From: Halopenitus salinus
Lineage (GTDB): Archaea; Halobacteriota; Halobacteria; Halobacteriales; Haloferacaceae
Direction of reading: 5' to 3'
DNA: 64,000 nucleotides
NCBI RefSeq assembly: GCF_042662125.1
Contig: NZ_JBHSXL010000006.1
Span: 124,001-188,000, forward strand
Shown here piece after piece: positions 50,741 through 59,717 of this stretch. The stretch's first letter is position 1. The number at the start of each line of letters is the position of its first letter. The position numbers were made by a program, and so were the translations under genes. Below the pieces are notes generated by a model. That model did not search any database and was not told the DNA's origin. It was given only the letters and a program-made list of their open reading frames with translations.

Positions 50741-51415
50741 TCACTGAAACCGGACGCCGAGCTCCGAGAGCCGCTCGTTGTGCATCGCGACGTTGACCAA
50801 AAGCGGCGTGAGCGACTCGACCTCGGCGGCGTTGTCGATCGATCCGGCGTCCAGCGCGCGGAGCCCGTCGATGGCCTCCGCGAGCATGGAGACGATGTCC
50901 TTCGCGTCGGGGTCGTCGCCGAGGATCAACGTGTCGATCCCGAGGTCGCGATCGAGGTTTGCCAGCCGACCGGCGGGGAGGTTGTGGAACGCGCCGACGA
51001 CCGAAACGTCGTCGGGCGCCGCGTCCGCGGCGATCCGGGTGACGCTTCCGGCGCCGGGGCGGTGGTAGTGGAAGCCGTCGTCCTCGCGTTTCATCCCCAC
51101 GGCCGGCGAGACGAGCACGTCGTCCGCCCCGAGACGATCGGCGACCTCCTCGACGGTGTCGCCGACGTGGTAGGGCGGAACGGCGAGGACGACCACGTCG
51201 GCGCGGTCGGCCGCCATGGCGTTCTCGAAGCCGCCGATCGACGCGTCGACGCCGCGGCTGTCGAGTTCGGTCTCGTACTCCCGGGCCTTCGAGCGCGCGC
51301 GCTCGGGGTCGCGCGAGCCGACGATGACGTCGTGGTTCGTGTGGAACGCCCACCGGAGCGCCAGGCCCTCCCCGACCTCCCCGGTTCCGCCGAGTATCGC
51401 GATTCGCATATCCAC
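50741..51415 (-). CDS. npdG: F420H2:NADP oxidoreductase NpdG
   Basis: A 224-residue NADPH-F420 reductase: RIAILGGTGEVGEGLALRWA (NADP-binding, residues 3-22), GSRDPERARSKA, VVVLAVPPYHVGDTV, VSPAVGMKREDDGFHYH and VVGAFHNLPAGRLANLD. It exchanges hydride between NADPH and the deazaflavin F420. Two ATGs (51415, 51409) are available. It is 18 nt after the HAD gene on the same strand. Confidence 0.92.
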   Translation of the reverse strand: MDMRIAILGGTGEVGEGLALRWAFHTNHDVIVGSRDPERARSKAREYETELDSRGVDASIGGFENAMAADRADVVVLAVPPYHVGDTVEEVADRLGADDVLVSPAVGMKREDDGFHYHRPGAGSVTRIAADAAPDDVSVVGAFHNLPAGRLANLDRDLGIDTLILGDDPDAKDIVSMLAEAIDGLRALDAGSIDNAAEVESLTPLLVNVAMHNERLSELGVRFQ

Positions 51416-51433
51416 ACTGGCGGCGGCGGCGTC

Positions 51434-52306
51434 TTAGGTGCGTCGCTCGAGGAGGTCGACGAGGGCGTTCACGTCCTCGACGACGGCGTCGGCGCCGGCC
51501 GAGGCGTAGGTCTCTCGCCCCGATTCGCCCGTGAGCCCGCCTGTCAACACGCCGATCCCGTAGTAGACGCGATCGGGGTCCGCCTCGTCGGCGTTGCGGG
51601 CCGTCCGAACGTCGTCGAGGGTGTCGCCGACGAACGCGACCACGTCGGCGTCGAACCGCTCGGCGAGCGTCCGAAGCGCGCGGGGGTGCGGCTTCCCCTC
51701 CTCCCAGTCGTCCATGGTGAACCGGCGGCTCGAGGGGAGATCGAGGCCGGCCCGGTCGAGCGCGATGTCGGCCTCGGAGGCGGGGCGACCGGTGAGAACG
51801 CCGACGTCGAAGCGCGATCGAAGCGTCGAGATCGTCCCGGGGCGAACGAGCACGGGCTCGTCGGCGATGAATCCGGACGTTTCGAACGGCGGCTCGCCGC
51901 CCTCCAGCTCGCGGTAGAGATCGGCGCCGAGATAGAGCGCCTGGAAGACCTCGCGGAGCCGGTCGGGATCCCACGCGTCGAGGACGGCCGCGCGCGACTC
52001 GTCGGGGAGCGTCTCGAGGACGGTTTTCGCGCCCTCGAGTCCGCCCCCGGCGTCCGCGATCCGGGCCGTGAACTCCTCGACGTCCAACTCGAGACCGTCC
52101 GCTCGCGCGAGCACGTAAAGCGCCGCGGCGTCCGTGAGCTCCCAGTCGTTGTTGAACCCGCCGGCGTTCTTGAACGCCTGGATGGCTCCGCGGTCGATGG
52201 TCCGCCCGTACACGCGCTCGATCGACTCCACGATCGCCCGCCGGTAGGAGTCGGCGACGTCGACGAGCACCCCGTCGACGTCGAGCACGACTGCGTCGAC
52301 CTGCAT
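51434..52306 (-). CDS. HAD-IA hydrolase of the TIGR01548 type
   Basis: A 290-residue HAD hydrolase: motif I VVLDVDGVLVD (residues 6-16), motif II GVLTGRPASEAD (about 168), lysine in GKPHPRAL (about 201) and motif IV VAFVGDTLDDV (about 220). Length with a long helical cap (residues 20-150, VYGRTIDRGAIQAFKNAGGF) matches the halophile TIGR01548 subfamily, whose substrate is unknown. It is transcribed with npdG. Confidence 0.82.
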   Translation of the reverse strand: MQVDAVVLDVDGVLVDVADSYRRAIVESIERVYGRTIDRGAIQAFKNAGGFNNDWELTDAAALYVLARADGLELDVEEFTARIADAGGGLEGAKTVLETLPDESRAAVLDAWDPDRLREVFQALYLGADLYRELEGGEPPFETSGFIADEPVLVRPGTISTLRSRFDVGVLTGRPASEADIALDRAGLDLPSSRRFTMDDWEEGKPHPRALRTLAERFDADVVAFVGDTLDDVRTARNADEADPDRVYYGIGVLTGGLTGESGRETYASAGADAVVEDVNALVDLLERRT

Positions 52307-52373
52307 ACCCTCCCTCGCGCGGCGGCGCGAAAAACCGTTCCGACTGGCGCGTGCTCGCCGCGTGGCGAGCCGG

Positions 52374-52895
52374 TCACGACTGCCCGCGCGACTCGGAGAC
52401 CACGTAGAGGGTGTCCGATCCGACGGTCCGCCGCTCGACGCGAAGCGAGGGCGAGGGATCCTCGAACCCGAGCGTCGTGAACGCGGCCGCGGCGTCGAGC
52501 CGTTCGGCGAGGCGGACGGTCGCCGGTTGGATCTCCGCCGGGAGGTTTCGACCGTAGACCAGGGCGACCGGGGCGGCGTCCGCGTCGGCCTCCGGGATCG
52601 GAAGCGACCGACGCGGCGACGCCGACATCGCGAGGTCGTGGACGTCGAGGCGAGCGAACGCGACCTCGTCGGGAACCGGCCGGTCGACGACGTCGATCGC
52701 GATCACCCGGTATCCGGTTCCCGCGAGCGCGCGGGCGACGTCCGGTCGACGTCCGATCCCGACCTCCAGGAGGACGGGAGAGTCCGAGAGGTTCCGAAAC
52801 GAGTCACGGGCCGCCGAGCCGGTCGGTCCTCGGGGGTCCGACGCGGCGAGTTCGGCGAGCGCGTTCGGGAGCGAGCACGAGGGAGATCCGGTCAC
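52374..52895 (-). CDS. UPF0146 family protein
   Basis: A 173-residue archaeal UPF0146 protein with a methyltransferase-like Rossmann core: VLLEVGIGRRPDVARALAGT (about residues 41-60), VIAIDVVDRPV, VALVYGRNLPAEIQ. The glycine motif is shortened, so SAM binding is unsure. GTG 52895 starts it, directed away from amzA; the minus-strand GTTATG near 52922-52927 is about 29 nt upstream. Confidence 0.75.
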   Translation of the reverse strand: MTGSPSCSLPNALAELAASDPRGPTGSAARDSFRNLSDSPVLLEVGIGRRPDVARALAGTGYRVIAIDVVDRPVPDEVAFARLDVHDLAMSASPRRSLPIPEADADAAPVALVYGRNLPAEIQPATVRLAERLDAAAAFTTLGFEDPSPSLRVERRTVGSDTLYVVSESRGQS

Positions 52896-52902
52896 GCCGG
52901 GC

Positions 52903-52911
52903 CATTTATGC
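52903..52911 (+). promoter_or_regulatory. amzA TATA box
   Basis: CATTTATGC is centred 28 nt before ATG 52935. The divergent UPF0146 start (52895) is only 40 bases away, so the two promoters interleave. Confidence 0.5.
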
Positions 52912-52934
52912 ACCAGGGAGGCATAACGGCTTTC

Positions 52935-53456
52935 ATGCTCGTGGACATCGTTCCCGTCGGGGAGGTGCCGGCCCGGGTCAAACGGGAGGCCTCCAGCGCG
53001 CTGCGGTCGGTCTACGACTGTGAAGTGACGGTACACGACGAGCAGTCGGTGCCGGCGAGCGGCTACGACGAGGGGCGCGACCAGTATCGCGCCGAGGACC
53101 TCATCGAGGTCGTAAGCCGGGTCGGAAGCGGCGAGAAGAACATCGGCATCACCGCGCGGGACCTCTTTTACCGCAGACGGAACTACGTCTTCGGGCTCGC
53201 CTACCTCAACGGGAACGGCTCGATCATCTCCACCTACCGGCTCCAGACGTCCTCGGACGGCGGCATCTCCTCGAAGCCGCAGACCGACGTCGTCGCCGAC
53301 CGGGTCCGCAAGGAGGTCGTCCACGAGATCGGCCACACCCTCGGTCTGGAACACTGCGACAACAGCAAGTGCGTGATGTCCTTTTCGCCCACCGTCCGCG
53401 AGGTGGACCTCAAGGAGGAACACCTCTGTGGGTCCTGCTCGCGGAGCGTCCACTGA
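52935..53456 (+). CDS. amzA: Archaemetzincin (zinc peptidase family M54)
   Basis: A 173-residue metalloprotease: the zinc site VVHEIGHTLGLEHCDNSKCV (HEXXHXXGXXH with the archaemetzincin CX4C pattern, about residues 125-144), then MSFSPTV and the final CGSCSRSV. MLVDIVPVGEVP is the usual start. Archaemetzincins are soluble aminopeptidase-like proteins of poorly known physiology. ATG 52935 suits a leaderless start. Confidence 0.93.
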   Translation: MLVDIVPVGEVPARVKREASSALRSVYDCEVTVHDEQSVPASGYDEGRDQYRAEDLIEVVSRVGSGEKNIGITARDLFYRRRNYVFGLAYLNGNGSIISTYRLQTSSDGGISSKPQTDVVADRVRKEVVHEIGHTLGLEHCDNSKCVMSFSPTVREVDLKEEHLCGSCSRSVH

Positions 53457-53528
53457 CCGACGACGGAGTCGAAGACGCTCGCGGTCGGTCGAAGACGAGT
53501 CGAGGGATCGGAGCGTCCGTCGACCCGA

Positions 53529-54650
53529 TCAGGCGGGGTCGATCGTCCGCTCGGTCCGTGACTCCGCGACGGCGAAGGTGAGCGTGCTCAACACGCCGAG
53601 AAGCGTCCCCGCCGCGAGCGCGAGCGCCAGATCGCCGAGCGTGAAGGTCGTGAGCCCCGCGATCGGCGGGAGGAAGAAGCCGGAGAGGGCGTACAACACG
53701 ACCGCGATGGCGACGACGTAAAAGGGGGCGTTGAGGTAGCGCCACCGGAACTCGCCGGCGAGGTACTCGTCCGTGATCTGGCCGAGGCTGGAGGTGATTC
53801 CCGCCACCGCGGCCCACTGGACGAACCCCTGGACGAAGGCCGCGAGCGCGGTTCCGACCGTGATTGGACCGCCGTCACCGACCGCGGACCGGACGATCTC
53901 GAGCGTCTCGTAGCCCTGCACGCCGCCGACCACGAGGAGGGCGAGCGCGACGACGTGGGTGATGAGCATCACGCGACCCGCGTACAGCACGTTTCGAGCG
54001 CGGTCGGCCGTGGCGTCGATCGTCGACTCGAGCCCGAGGCCGCGAAACAGCGAGTAGAGACCGAGCAGCGCGGAGATGAGTCCGAGGACCATCGCGCCGG
54101 CGATCTCGAAGAGGTTCGCGAGGACGACGAGCGGGTAGATGAGGAGCAGGATGCCGAGCGGCACGAGGATCGTCCCGCGGGTCTCCGGGTCGGCGAGGAC
54201 CTGCTTGATCGTGTAGTACATCGACTCAAGGTTCTGTGCCTGCCGAACGACGACGCGTCTGACCCCGTCGATCGGCATTCGCGAGCGGATCACGGGCAAC
54301 ACGGACTCGTCCTGCGCGCCGTCGGTGATGATCACGGCGCGGATCTCGTCGCTCGCCGACAGCTCCGCGAGCACGCGGTCGATCTCCTCGCCGACCTTTC
54401 GGTTGGCCTGCACGTCGGATCCGTCGACGCCGGTGACGGCGGCGATCTCGACCTCCTGGTCGCTCGTCCCCGACAGCTCCTCGTGGACGTTGATCCCCTG
54501 AAACAGGACGTTGACGTCGGAGTCCTCCGGGTCGACCGTCGCGAGATCCACGGCCGCCGCGGTCACCGCCTCGCGTCCGATGACCGGGGTCTCGCGGCCG
54601 GTCTTGCGACCGAGGTCGTCGTCGAGGTCGACACAGAGGACGAGCAGCAT
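53529..54650 (-). CDS. DUF373 membrane protein
   Basis: A 373-residue protein: a soluble N-terminal domain (LLVLCVDLDDDLGRKTG, then VNVLFQGINVHEELSG and RAVIITDGAQDESVLPVI; about residues 1-145) with a DUF373 signature, then about six hydrophobic helices (150-370). Found widely in archaea; function unknown. The N-terminal domain recalls an alpha/beta nucleotide-binding fold. Confidence 0.85.
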   Translation of the reverse strand: MLLVLCVDLDDDLGRKTGRETPVIGREAVTAAAVDLATVDPEDSDVNVLFQGINVHEELSGTSDQEVEIAAVTGVDGSDVQANRKVGEEIDRVLAELSASDEIRAVIITDGAQDESVLPVIRSRMPIDGVRRVVVRQAQNLESMYYTIKQVLADPETRGTILVPLGILLLIYPLVVLANLFEIAGAMVLGLISALLGLYSLFRGLGLESTIDATADRARNVLYAGRVMLITHVVALALLVVGGVQGYETLEIVRSAVGDGGPITVGTALAAFVQGFVQWAAVAGITSSLGQITDEYLAGEFRWRYLNAPFYVVAIAVVLYALSGFFLPPIAGLTTFTLGDLALALAAGTLLGVLSTLTFAVAESRTERTIDPA

Positions 54651-54772
54651 CGAGCGGGGCTACGCCACGGTCGGGCATATGCTTTCGGTCGCCGGCGGGC
54701 CGAAGAGTCCGGGAACGCGGGTGGAGACGGACCGGGGACGACGAACGAGCACACACTCGCTCGGACGGGCGG

Positions 54773-55570
54773 TCATTCGTTCGCGTGTTCGATCGCGTTC
54801 ATCATCCGGCGCACGTTCTCGCCGTCGCCGAACGAGTCGGGATAGGCGGCCACCGGGACGACGAAGTCGCCGCCGGTCCCCACCGGATCGGCGACGTGAA
54901 GCTCCAGGTCGATCGAGATGTCGGTTCCCTGGACGTTCCCCTGGGCGGTGTAGACGACGACGGTCGCGTCGGTACCGAGGATGGACGTCGTGTACTCGGA
55001 GCCGCGCTCGGGGTCGGACGCGTCGTCGTATCGCGAGAGAACGACCTCGGCGAGTTCCGCGTTGTCCATGTCGGCGATCGGGTTGTAGGAGCGACCCAGA
55101 AGCTCGACGCGGGGCGTCGCGAGGGTCACGAAGACGGCCGCCTGATAGCGCTCGCCGAACAGATCGACGGCCTTGTCGTACTCGGCGACCCGGTTTTTCA
55201 CCCGCACCGTACGCGTTCCGCCGGGGACGTCGACTTCGTGGGTCCGCGTCTCGGTCGTGACGTCGTTGAGCTCGTAGTCGGTCTCGGAGAGCGCGGCGTC
55301 GGCGACGGTCGCGGTGCCGGCCTCGAACTCGACCACCTCGCCGCGAGCGACGTCGAAGGTGGTACAGCCCGCGAGCCCGGCCATCCCGACCGCCCCGCCC
55401 GCGAGGAGGAACCGACGGCGAGAGGTTCCGCCGGAACGGTTCGAACGCCGATCGGAGTCGATCCGGGCGTCGTCGCGATCGGCAGAGGCGTCGTCGGGGT
55501 CGACCGAGGCGCCCTCGCGGTCGGTCGAAGCGTCCTCGCGGTCGATCGACGAATCGTGGCGGTCACTCAT
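54773..55570 (-). CDS. Tat lipoprotein of DUF6517 type with long repetitive N-region
   Basis: A 265-residue secreted lipoprotein. The Tat motif SRRRFLLAGGAVGMAGLAGC ends in a lipobox cysteine at about residue 62. This is preceded by roughly 40 residues made of five diverged seven-residue units (SIDREDA, STDREGA, SVDPDDA, SADRDDA, RIDSDRR). The mature part (ELNDVTTETRTHEVDVPGGT ... VTLATPRVELLGRSYNPIAD) fits DUF6517. ATG 55570 gives the long N-region; a shorter start would need a non-ATG codon. Confidence 0.78.
   Translation of the reverse strand: MSDRHDSSIDREDASTDREGASVDPDDASADRDDARIDSDRRSNRSGGTSRRRFLLAGGAVGMAGLAGCTTFDVARGEVVEFEAGTATVADAALSETDYELNDVTTETRTHEVDVPGGTRTVRVKNRVAEYDKAVDLFGERYQAAVFVTLATPRVELLGRSYNPIADMDNAELAEVVLSRYDDASDPERGSEYTTSILGTDATVVVYTAQGNVQGTDISIDLELHVADPVGTGGDFVVPVAAYPDSFGDGENVRRMMNAIEHANE
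55470..55566. repeat. 21-bp imperfect repeats encoding the lipoprotein N-region
   Basis: Successive units of about 21 bases (GTCGATCGACGA, GTCGGTCGAAGC, GTCGACCGAGGC and similar cores) encode the seven-residue xxDREDA units. The units are diverged. Confidence 0.6.
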
Positions 55571-55739
55571 GAGGAGAGGCTTCCCCGTGGGAAGGTACAT
55601 GCTTTGTGGGACGGGAAACGGACCGAGACGATGAGGACCCGTTCCGGAATTCCGGCCGCGACATCCGTTCGAGAGGGCGTGACACGCCGGAACGACGCTC
55701 CGCACGCTTTTTGAGTCCGGAGGCGGTAGTGTTCCGTAG

Positions 55740-56738
55740 ATGATATCGAAGGGCTGTGAACAGTGCGCCAAGGGCGGGAAGATGGTGCTTTTCGTCTACG
55801 GCTACTGCGACCAGCGGGACTGCTTCTACTGTCCCCTCGGCGAGAACCGCAAGAACGTCACCGACGTCTACGCCAACGAGCGGCGCGTCGAGTCCGACGA
55901 GGACGTCATCGCCGAGGCCAAGCGGATGAGCGCGCTCGGGACCTCCATCACCGGCGGCGAGCCCCAGGAGGCCTTGGAGCGGACCTGCCGGTACCTCGAG
56001 CTCCTCAAAGACGAGTTCGGCGAGGACCACCACACTCACCTCTACACCGGGATCACGGGCGGTCGCGAGAACATGCGCCGGCTGAGCGAGGCGGGCCTCG
56101 ACGAGATCCGATTTCACCCGCCGCTCGAGCTGTGGGGCGACATGCACGGCACCGAGTGGGAGGAGATCCTCCACGTCGCACGCGAGGAGGAGATCACTCC
56201 CGCCTTCGAGATCCCCGGGATCCGCGCGGAGCCCGAGTTCCTCGAGTTTCTGGACGAGGGGGCCGCGGAGTTCTGCAACGTCAACGAGTTCGAGATGTCC
56301 GACGGCAACTACCGGCGGATGCAGGAGGAGGGCTTCGAGCTGCAGGAGGGACACATGTCCGCCGTCGAGGGATCGAAGGACGACGCGATCCTCGAGGAGA
56401 TGGCCTCCCACGAGAAGGTCTACTTCTGTACGAGCGTCTTCAAGGACGCCGCCCAACACCGCAACCGGCTGAAGCGGATGGCCCGGAACGTCCGTCGGGA
56501 GTTCGACGAGGTGACCGACGACGGCACGCTGGTCTACGGAAAGACGTACGCGTCCCCCGAGCGGTTCGAGGACCTCGGCGTCCCCGAGGAGTTCTACAGC
56601 GTCAAGTCGAACCACGTCGAGGTCGCCTGGTGGCTCCTCGAGGACATGATCGAGGACGACGACATCGAGGACGGCGAGATCGTCGAACAGTACCCGACCG
56701 TCGACGGGACCGTCGTCGAGCGGACTCCCGTCGCCTGA
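55740..56738 (+). CDS. COG2108-type radical SAM protein
   Basis: A 332-residue radical SAM-like protein. The N-terminus has CEQCAKGG (CX2C), then YGYCDQRDCFYCPLG, where the cluster motif is CX4CX2C rather than the usual CX3CX2C. After it come SITGGEPQEALERTCRYLEL (about residues 78-97) and HTHLYTGITGG (about 103). It fits COG2108, related to pyruvate formate-lyase activases. Substrate unknown. A TATA-like GCTTTTTGAG lies about 30 nt before ATG 55740. Confidence 0.82.
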   Translation: MISKGCEQCAKGGKMVLFVYGYCDQRDCFYCPLGENRKNVTDVYANERRVESDEDVIAEAKRMSALGTSITGGEPQEALERTCRYLELLKDEFGEDHHTHLYTGITGGRENMRRLSEAGLDEIRFHPPLELWGDMHGTEWEEILHVAREEEITPAFEIPGIRAEPEFLEFLDEGAAEFCNVNEFEMSDGNYRRMQEEGFELQEGHMSAVEGSKDDAILEEMASHEKVYFCTSVFKDAAQHRNRLKRMARNVRREFDEVTDDGTLVYGKTYASPERFEDLGVPEEFYSVKSNHVEVAWWLLEDMIEDDDIEDGEIVEQYPTVDGTVVERTPVA

Positions 56739-56785
56739 GGCTGGCCGTTCCTTTTGCCCGGGCGGATCCCCGTTCCCGCGAATCG

Positions 56786-57352
56786 CTATCGATCGGCGTC
56801 TTCCAGCAGCCGTGAGGCGTTCACGATCGACTCGAGGGTCACGTCGTGTTCGGCGAGCAGATCGCTCGCGCCCTCCTCGCGATCGACGACGACGAGCACG
56901 CGGTTCACCACGGCGCCGGCGTCCCGAAGCGCCTCGACCGCGTCGACGGCCGACCGTCCGGTCGTCGCGATGTCCTCGAGGACGATGACCTCCTCGCCCG
57001 CCTCGAGCCGCCCCTCGATCCGGTTCGCGGTGCCGTACTCCTTGGCCTTCTTGCGAGCGATGACGTAGGGGCGATCGAGTTCGGCGGCGGTCACCGCGAC
57101 GAGCGGGACCGCGCCGAGGGCGACGCCCGCGAGCTTGGCGTCGGTGTCGGCGAGCCGGTCGGCGAAGGCCGCGGCGATGAGCCGGAGACACTCGGGGTCG
57201 GTCTCGAAGAGGTACTTGTCGACGTAGTACTCGCTCGTGCCGCCGTGCGAGAGCTCGAACTCGCCGAATCGAACGGCGTCGGCCTCCCGAAGCGCGTCGA
57301 CGAGGGCTGCCGTGTCGTCGCGTCCGGCGGACGAATCCTCGGGATCGTTCAT
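56786..57352 (-). CDS. pyrE: Orotate phosphoribosyltransferase
   Basis: A 188-residue PRTase of de novo UMP synthesis (orotate + PRPP to OMP). The PRPP loop is VIVLEDIATTGRSAVDAVEA (about residues 122-141); other motifs are FGEFELSHGGTSEYYVDKYL (about 32-51), GVALGAVPLVAV and YVIARKKAKEYG. ATG 57352 (MNDPEDSS) lies about 26 nt downstream of TATA-like TTTATACG. The other UMP genes are not in the window. Confidence 0.92.
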   Translation of the reverse strand: MNDPEDSSAGRDDTAALVDALREADAVRFGEFELSHGGTSEYYVDKYLFETDPECLRLIAAAFADRLADTDAKLAGVALGAVPLVAVTAAELDRPYVIARKKAKEYGTANRIEGRLEAGEEVIVLEDIATTGRSAVDAVEALRDAGAVVNRVLVVVDREEGASDLLAEHDVTLESIVNASRLLEDADR

Positions 57353-57374
57353 ACCCGTGTGCTCGTCGCGGCGC

Positions 57375-57382
57375 GTATAAAC
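57375..57382 (-). promoter_or_regulatory. pyrE TATA box
   Basis: GGTTTATAC on the minus strand, centred about 26 nt before ATG 57352. Confidence 0.55.
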
Positions 57383-57480
57383 CGGTCGGAACGGCACGCC
57401 CGAGACGGACGGCGTCGAACGGGGGTCGGTTCGCACCGAACGAAAGGTCTAAGTTAGTGGTACGCTATACCATACCGTGT

Positions 57481-57663
57481 ATGTCGTCCGCACCCAGCAC
57501 GAACGACGGCGTGTTCGACGAATTCCTCGAGGACCGCGGTCACGAAACCGACATCGTACGCTGGGAGCGATCGTATAACAAAAAGAAGTGTCCGGAGTGC
57601 GGCGGTCTCCACGACGAGTCCGCGCGCGAGTGTGGCGTCTGCGGCTGGACGCCGGCGGCTTGA
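57481..57663 (+). CDS. Small zinc-finger protein (HVO_0416-like)
   Basis: A 60-residue protein with a C-terminal zinc ribbon: KKCPECGGLHDE then RECGVCGWTPAA (CX2C ... CX2C). Fits the HVO_0416 micro-protein type (from memory). ATG 57481 (MSSAPST) is preferred to ATG 57457, since the TATA-like TAAGTTA (57449-57455) then lies 28 nt upstream. Targets unknown. Confidence 0.75.
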   Translation: MSSAPSTNDGVFDEFLEDRGHETDIVRWERSYNKKKCPECGGLHDESARECGVCGWTPAA

Positions 57664-57765
57664 TCCCGGCAGTTTGACCCCGGCGACGGTTCGGCCCCGA
57701 CGGGCCGTCCGAGACCGTCCCGGACCGGTCGCCCGAACGACTTCGATCGGACGGATCACGCGGGG

Positions 57766-57775
57766 GTTTTTAACC
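57766..57775 (+). promoter_or_regulatory. T-rich element in the spacer before rpa2
   Basis: GGTTTTTAAC lies in a 295-base spacer. It could terminate the zinc-finger transcript or be a distant promoter of the RPA gene (ATG 57959). I see no other feature in 57664-57958. Confidence 0.35.
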
Positions 57776-57958
57776 GATACCGAGCCACTTGGAAGCGATG
57801 GCTACGGGGAGACGACACGCGACGGTCGCCGAATCGAGGATCCGACGTATCGGTCGAAATCGGCCACGAAAACGGGCATACCGCCCGTTCGTCGAAGCGC
57901 GTGGAGCGGGTGGAGGACAACGCTTATGCGCGAAGTCGCCCTTCGGTGAGGTACCACC

Positions 57959-59533
57959 ATGGGAGTGATCGAGGACGTCTACGCGGACCTCGAGGCCGAC
58001 GTCGAACTCGAGGAGTTCGAGGCGGCCGTCGAGGACAAAGTCGAGCAGATGGGCGGCCTCGCGGACGAGGAGACGGCCGCGATGCTCATCGCCCACGAGC
58101 TTCGCGACGAGGAGGCCGAGACGATCGCCGACATCGAGCCGGGGATGGACGAGGTGAAATTCCTCGGAAAGGTCACCTCGATCGGCGAGATCAGGACCTT
58201 CGATCGCGACGACACGGAGGAGGACGGCCGGGTCTGTAACGTCGAGATCGCGGACGAGTCCGGCTCGGTCCGGGTCGCGCTGTGGGACGAGATGGCGACG
58301 GCCGCCCAAGAGCAGCTGGAGGTCGGCGACGTCCTCCGCGTGATGGGACGTCCAAAGGAGGGGTACAACGGGCTCGAGGTCAGCGCGAACAAGGTCGAGA
58401 CGGACGAGGACGCCGAGGTCGACGTGCAGATCCTCGACACCTACCGGGTCGAGGATCTCACGCTCGGCGCCTCGGACGTGACCCTCGTCGGGAAGGTTCT
58501 CGATACCGACGCCGTTCGGACCTTCGATCGCGACGACGGCTCGGAGGGACGGGTCTCGAATCTCGTCCTCGGCGACGAGACCGGCCGCGTCCGCGTGACG
58601 CTTTGGGACGACCGGGCGGACCTCGCGGGGGAGTTCGACGCCGACGAGGTCGTCGAGGTCGTCGACGGCTACGTCCGCGAGCGGGACGGCTCCCTCGAGT
58701 TGCACGTCGGGTCCCGGGGATCGATCGAACGCGTCGAGGAGGACGTCGAATACGTCCCTGAGACGACCGACATCGCCGATCTGGAGATCGGCCGGACGGT
58801 CGACATCGCCGGCGGCGTGATAGAGACCGACCCGACACGGACCTTCGATCGCGACGACGGCTCGGAGGGGCAGGTTCGAAACGTCCGAATCAAGGACGAG
58901 ACGGGCGAGATCCGCGTCGCGCTGTGGGGCGAGAAGGCCGACCGCGAGGTGGATCTGGCCGACGAGGTCGTCTTCACCGACGTGGAGATCCAGGAGGGAT
59001 GGCAGGACGACCTCGAGGCGTCGGCGAACTGGCGGTCGACGGTCAGCGTCATCGAACGCGGCGACTCGCCGACCGCGGCCGGGAACCGCTCCGAGGGAGC
59101 CGCGCGCTCGAGCCCGTCGGATGCGTCGGGCCGATCCCCGGAGACGGGCCAAAGCGAGGGGCTCGGAGCCTTCGCCGACAACGGCGATGGCGTGGGTGAA
59201 AGCGCCACCGACAGCGATGGCGGGCCAGCCACGAACGGAGAGTCGTCGGGGGAGACGAACACGTCGGAGACCACGAAGACGCCGCAATCCCCGGAGGCGT
59301 CGGCGGACGGATCGCCCGGCGGCGCGACCGTGACGGCCGCCGCCGACGGCGCCGCGGTCGCCGAGAGCGTCGAGTTCACGGGAACGGTGGTTCAGGCCGG
59401 AAGCCCGGTGGTCCTCGACGACGGCGAGCGCACGAAGAGCGTGGAGACCGAGGCCGAACTCCGTCTCGGGGAGGAGATAACCGTCAGGGGAACCGAACGG
59501 GACGGCCGGATCGACGCCGACGAGGTCTTTTGA
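57959..59533 (+). CDS. rpa2: Single-stranded DNA-binding protein, multi-OB RPA (Rpa2-like)
   Basis: A 524-residue ssDNA-binding protein. After an N-terminal helical part (residues 1-60), three OB folds follow. They start at VKFLGKVTSIGEIRTFDRDD (about 66), VTLVGKVLDTDAVRTFDRDD (about 178) and VDIAGGVIETDPTRTFDRDD (about 281), and each contains TFDRDD and (R)VALW or VTLW. A Ser/Gly/Thr-rich linker (about 370-460) leads to a final OB-like segment (EFTGTVVQAGSPVVLDDGER). Halophile Rpa2 has such a layout and serves in replication and repair. The linker lacks the C4 zinc finger of some archaeal RPAs. Confidence 0.9.
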   Translation: MGVIEDVYADLEADVELEEFEAAVEDKVEQMGGLADEETAAMLIAHELRDEEAETIADIEPGMDEVKFLGKVTSIGEIRTFDRDDTEEDGRVCNVEIADESGSVRVALWDEMATAAQEQLEVGDVLRVMGRPKEGYNGLEVSANKVETDEDAEVDVQILDTYRVEDLTLGASDVTLVGKVLDTDAVRTFDRDDGSEGRVSNLVLGDETGRVRVTLWDDRADLAGEFDADEVVEVVDGYVRERDGSLELHVGSRGSIERVEEDVEYVPETTDIADLEIGRTVDIAGGVIETDPTRTFDRDDGSEGQVRNVRIKDETGEIRVALWGEKADREVDLADEVVFTDVEIQEGWQDDLEASANWRSTVSVIERGDSPTAAGNRSEGAARSSPSDASGRSPETGQSEGLGAFADNGDGVGESATDSDGGPATNGESSGETNTSETTKTPQSPEASADGSPGGATVTAAADGAAVAESVEFTGTVVQAGSPVVLDDGERTKSVETEAELRLGEEITVRGTERDGRIDADEVF

Positions 59534-59687
59534 GGCCGGTTCGGAGCGCGATTCGGGACGGACGGCATCGTCGACGCGGATCCGGCTGGGGGACGGCTTG
59601 ATGAGGCGGTTCGAAGAGGCGACTCGAGGAGAGCGGATATCGCTCCTCGTGGTCGGAGACGGCGGCTAACGGGCGCTAACGGAAAGC

Positions 59688-59695
59688 GTTATACC
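59688..59695 (+). promoter_or_regulatory. Histone gene TATA box
   Basis: GTTATACC is centred about 26 nt before ATG 59718. Confidence 0.6.
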
Positions 59696-59717
59696 GGAAA
59701 CGACCCCGAGTGTGTGT

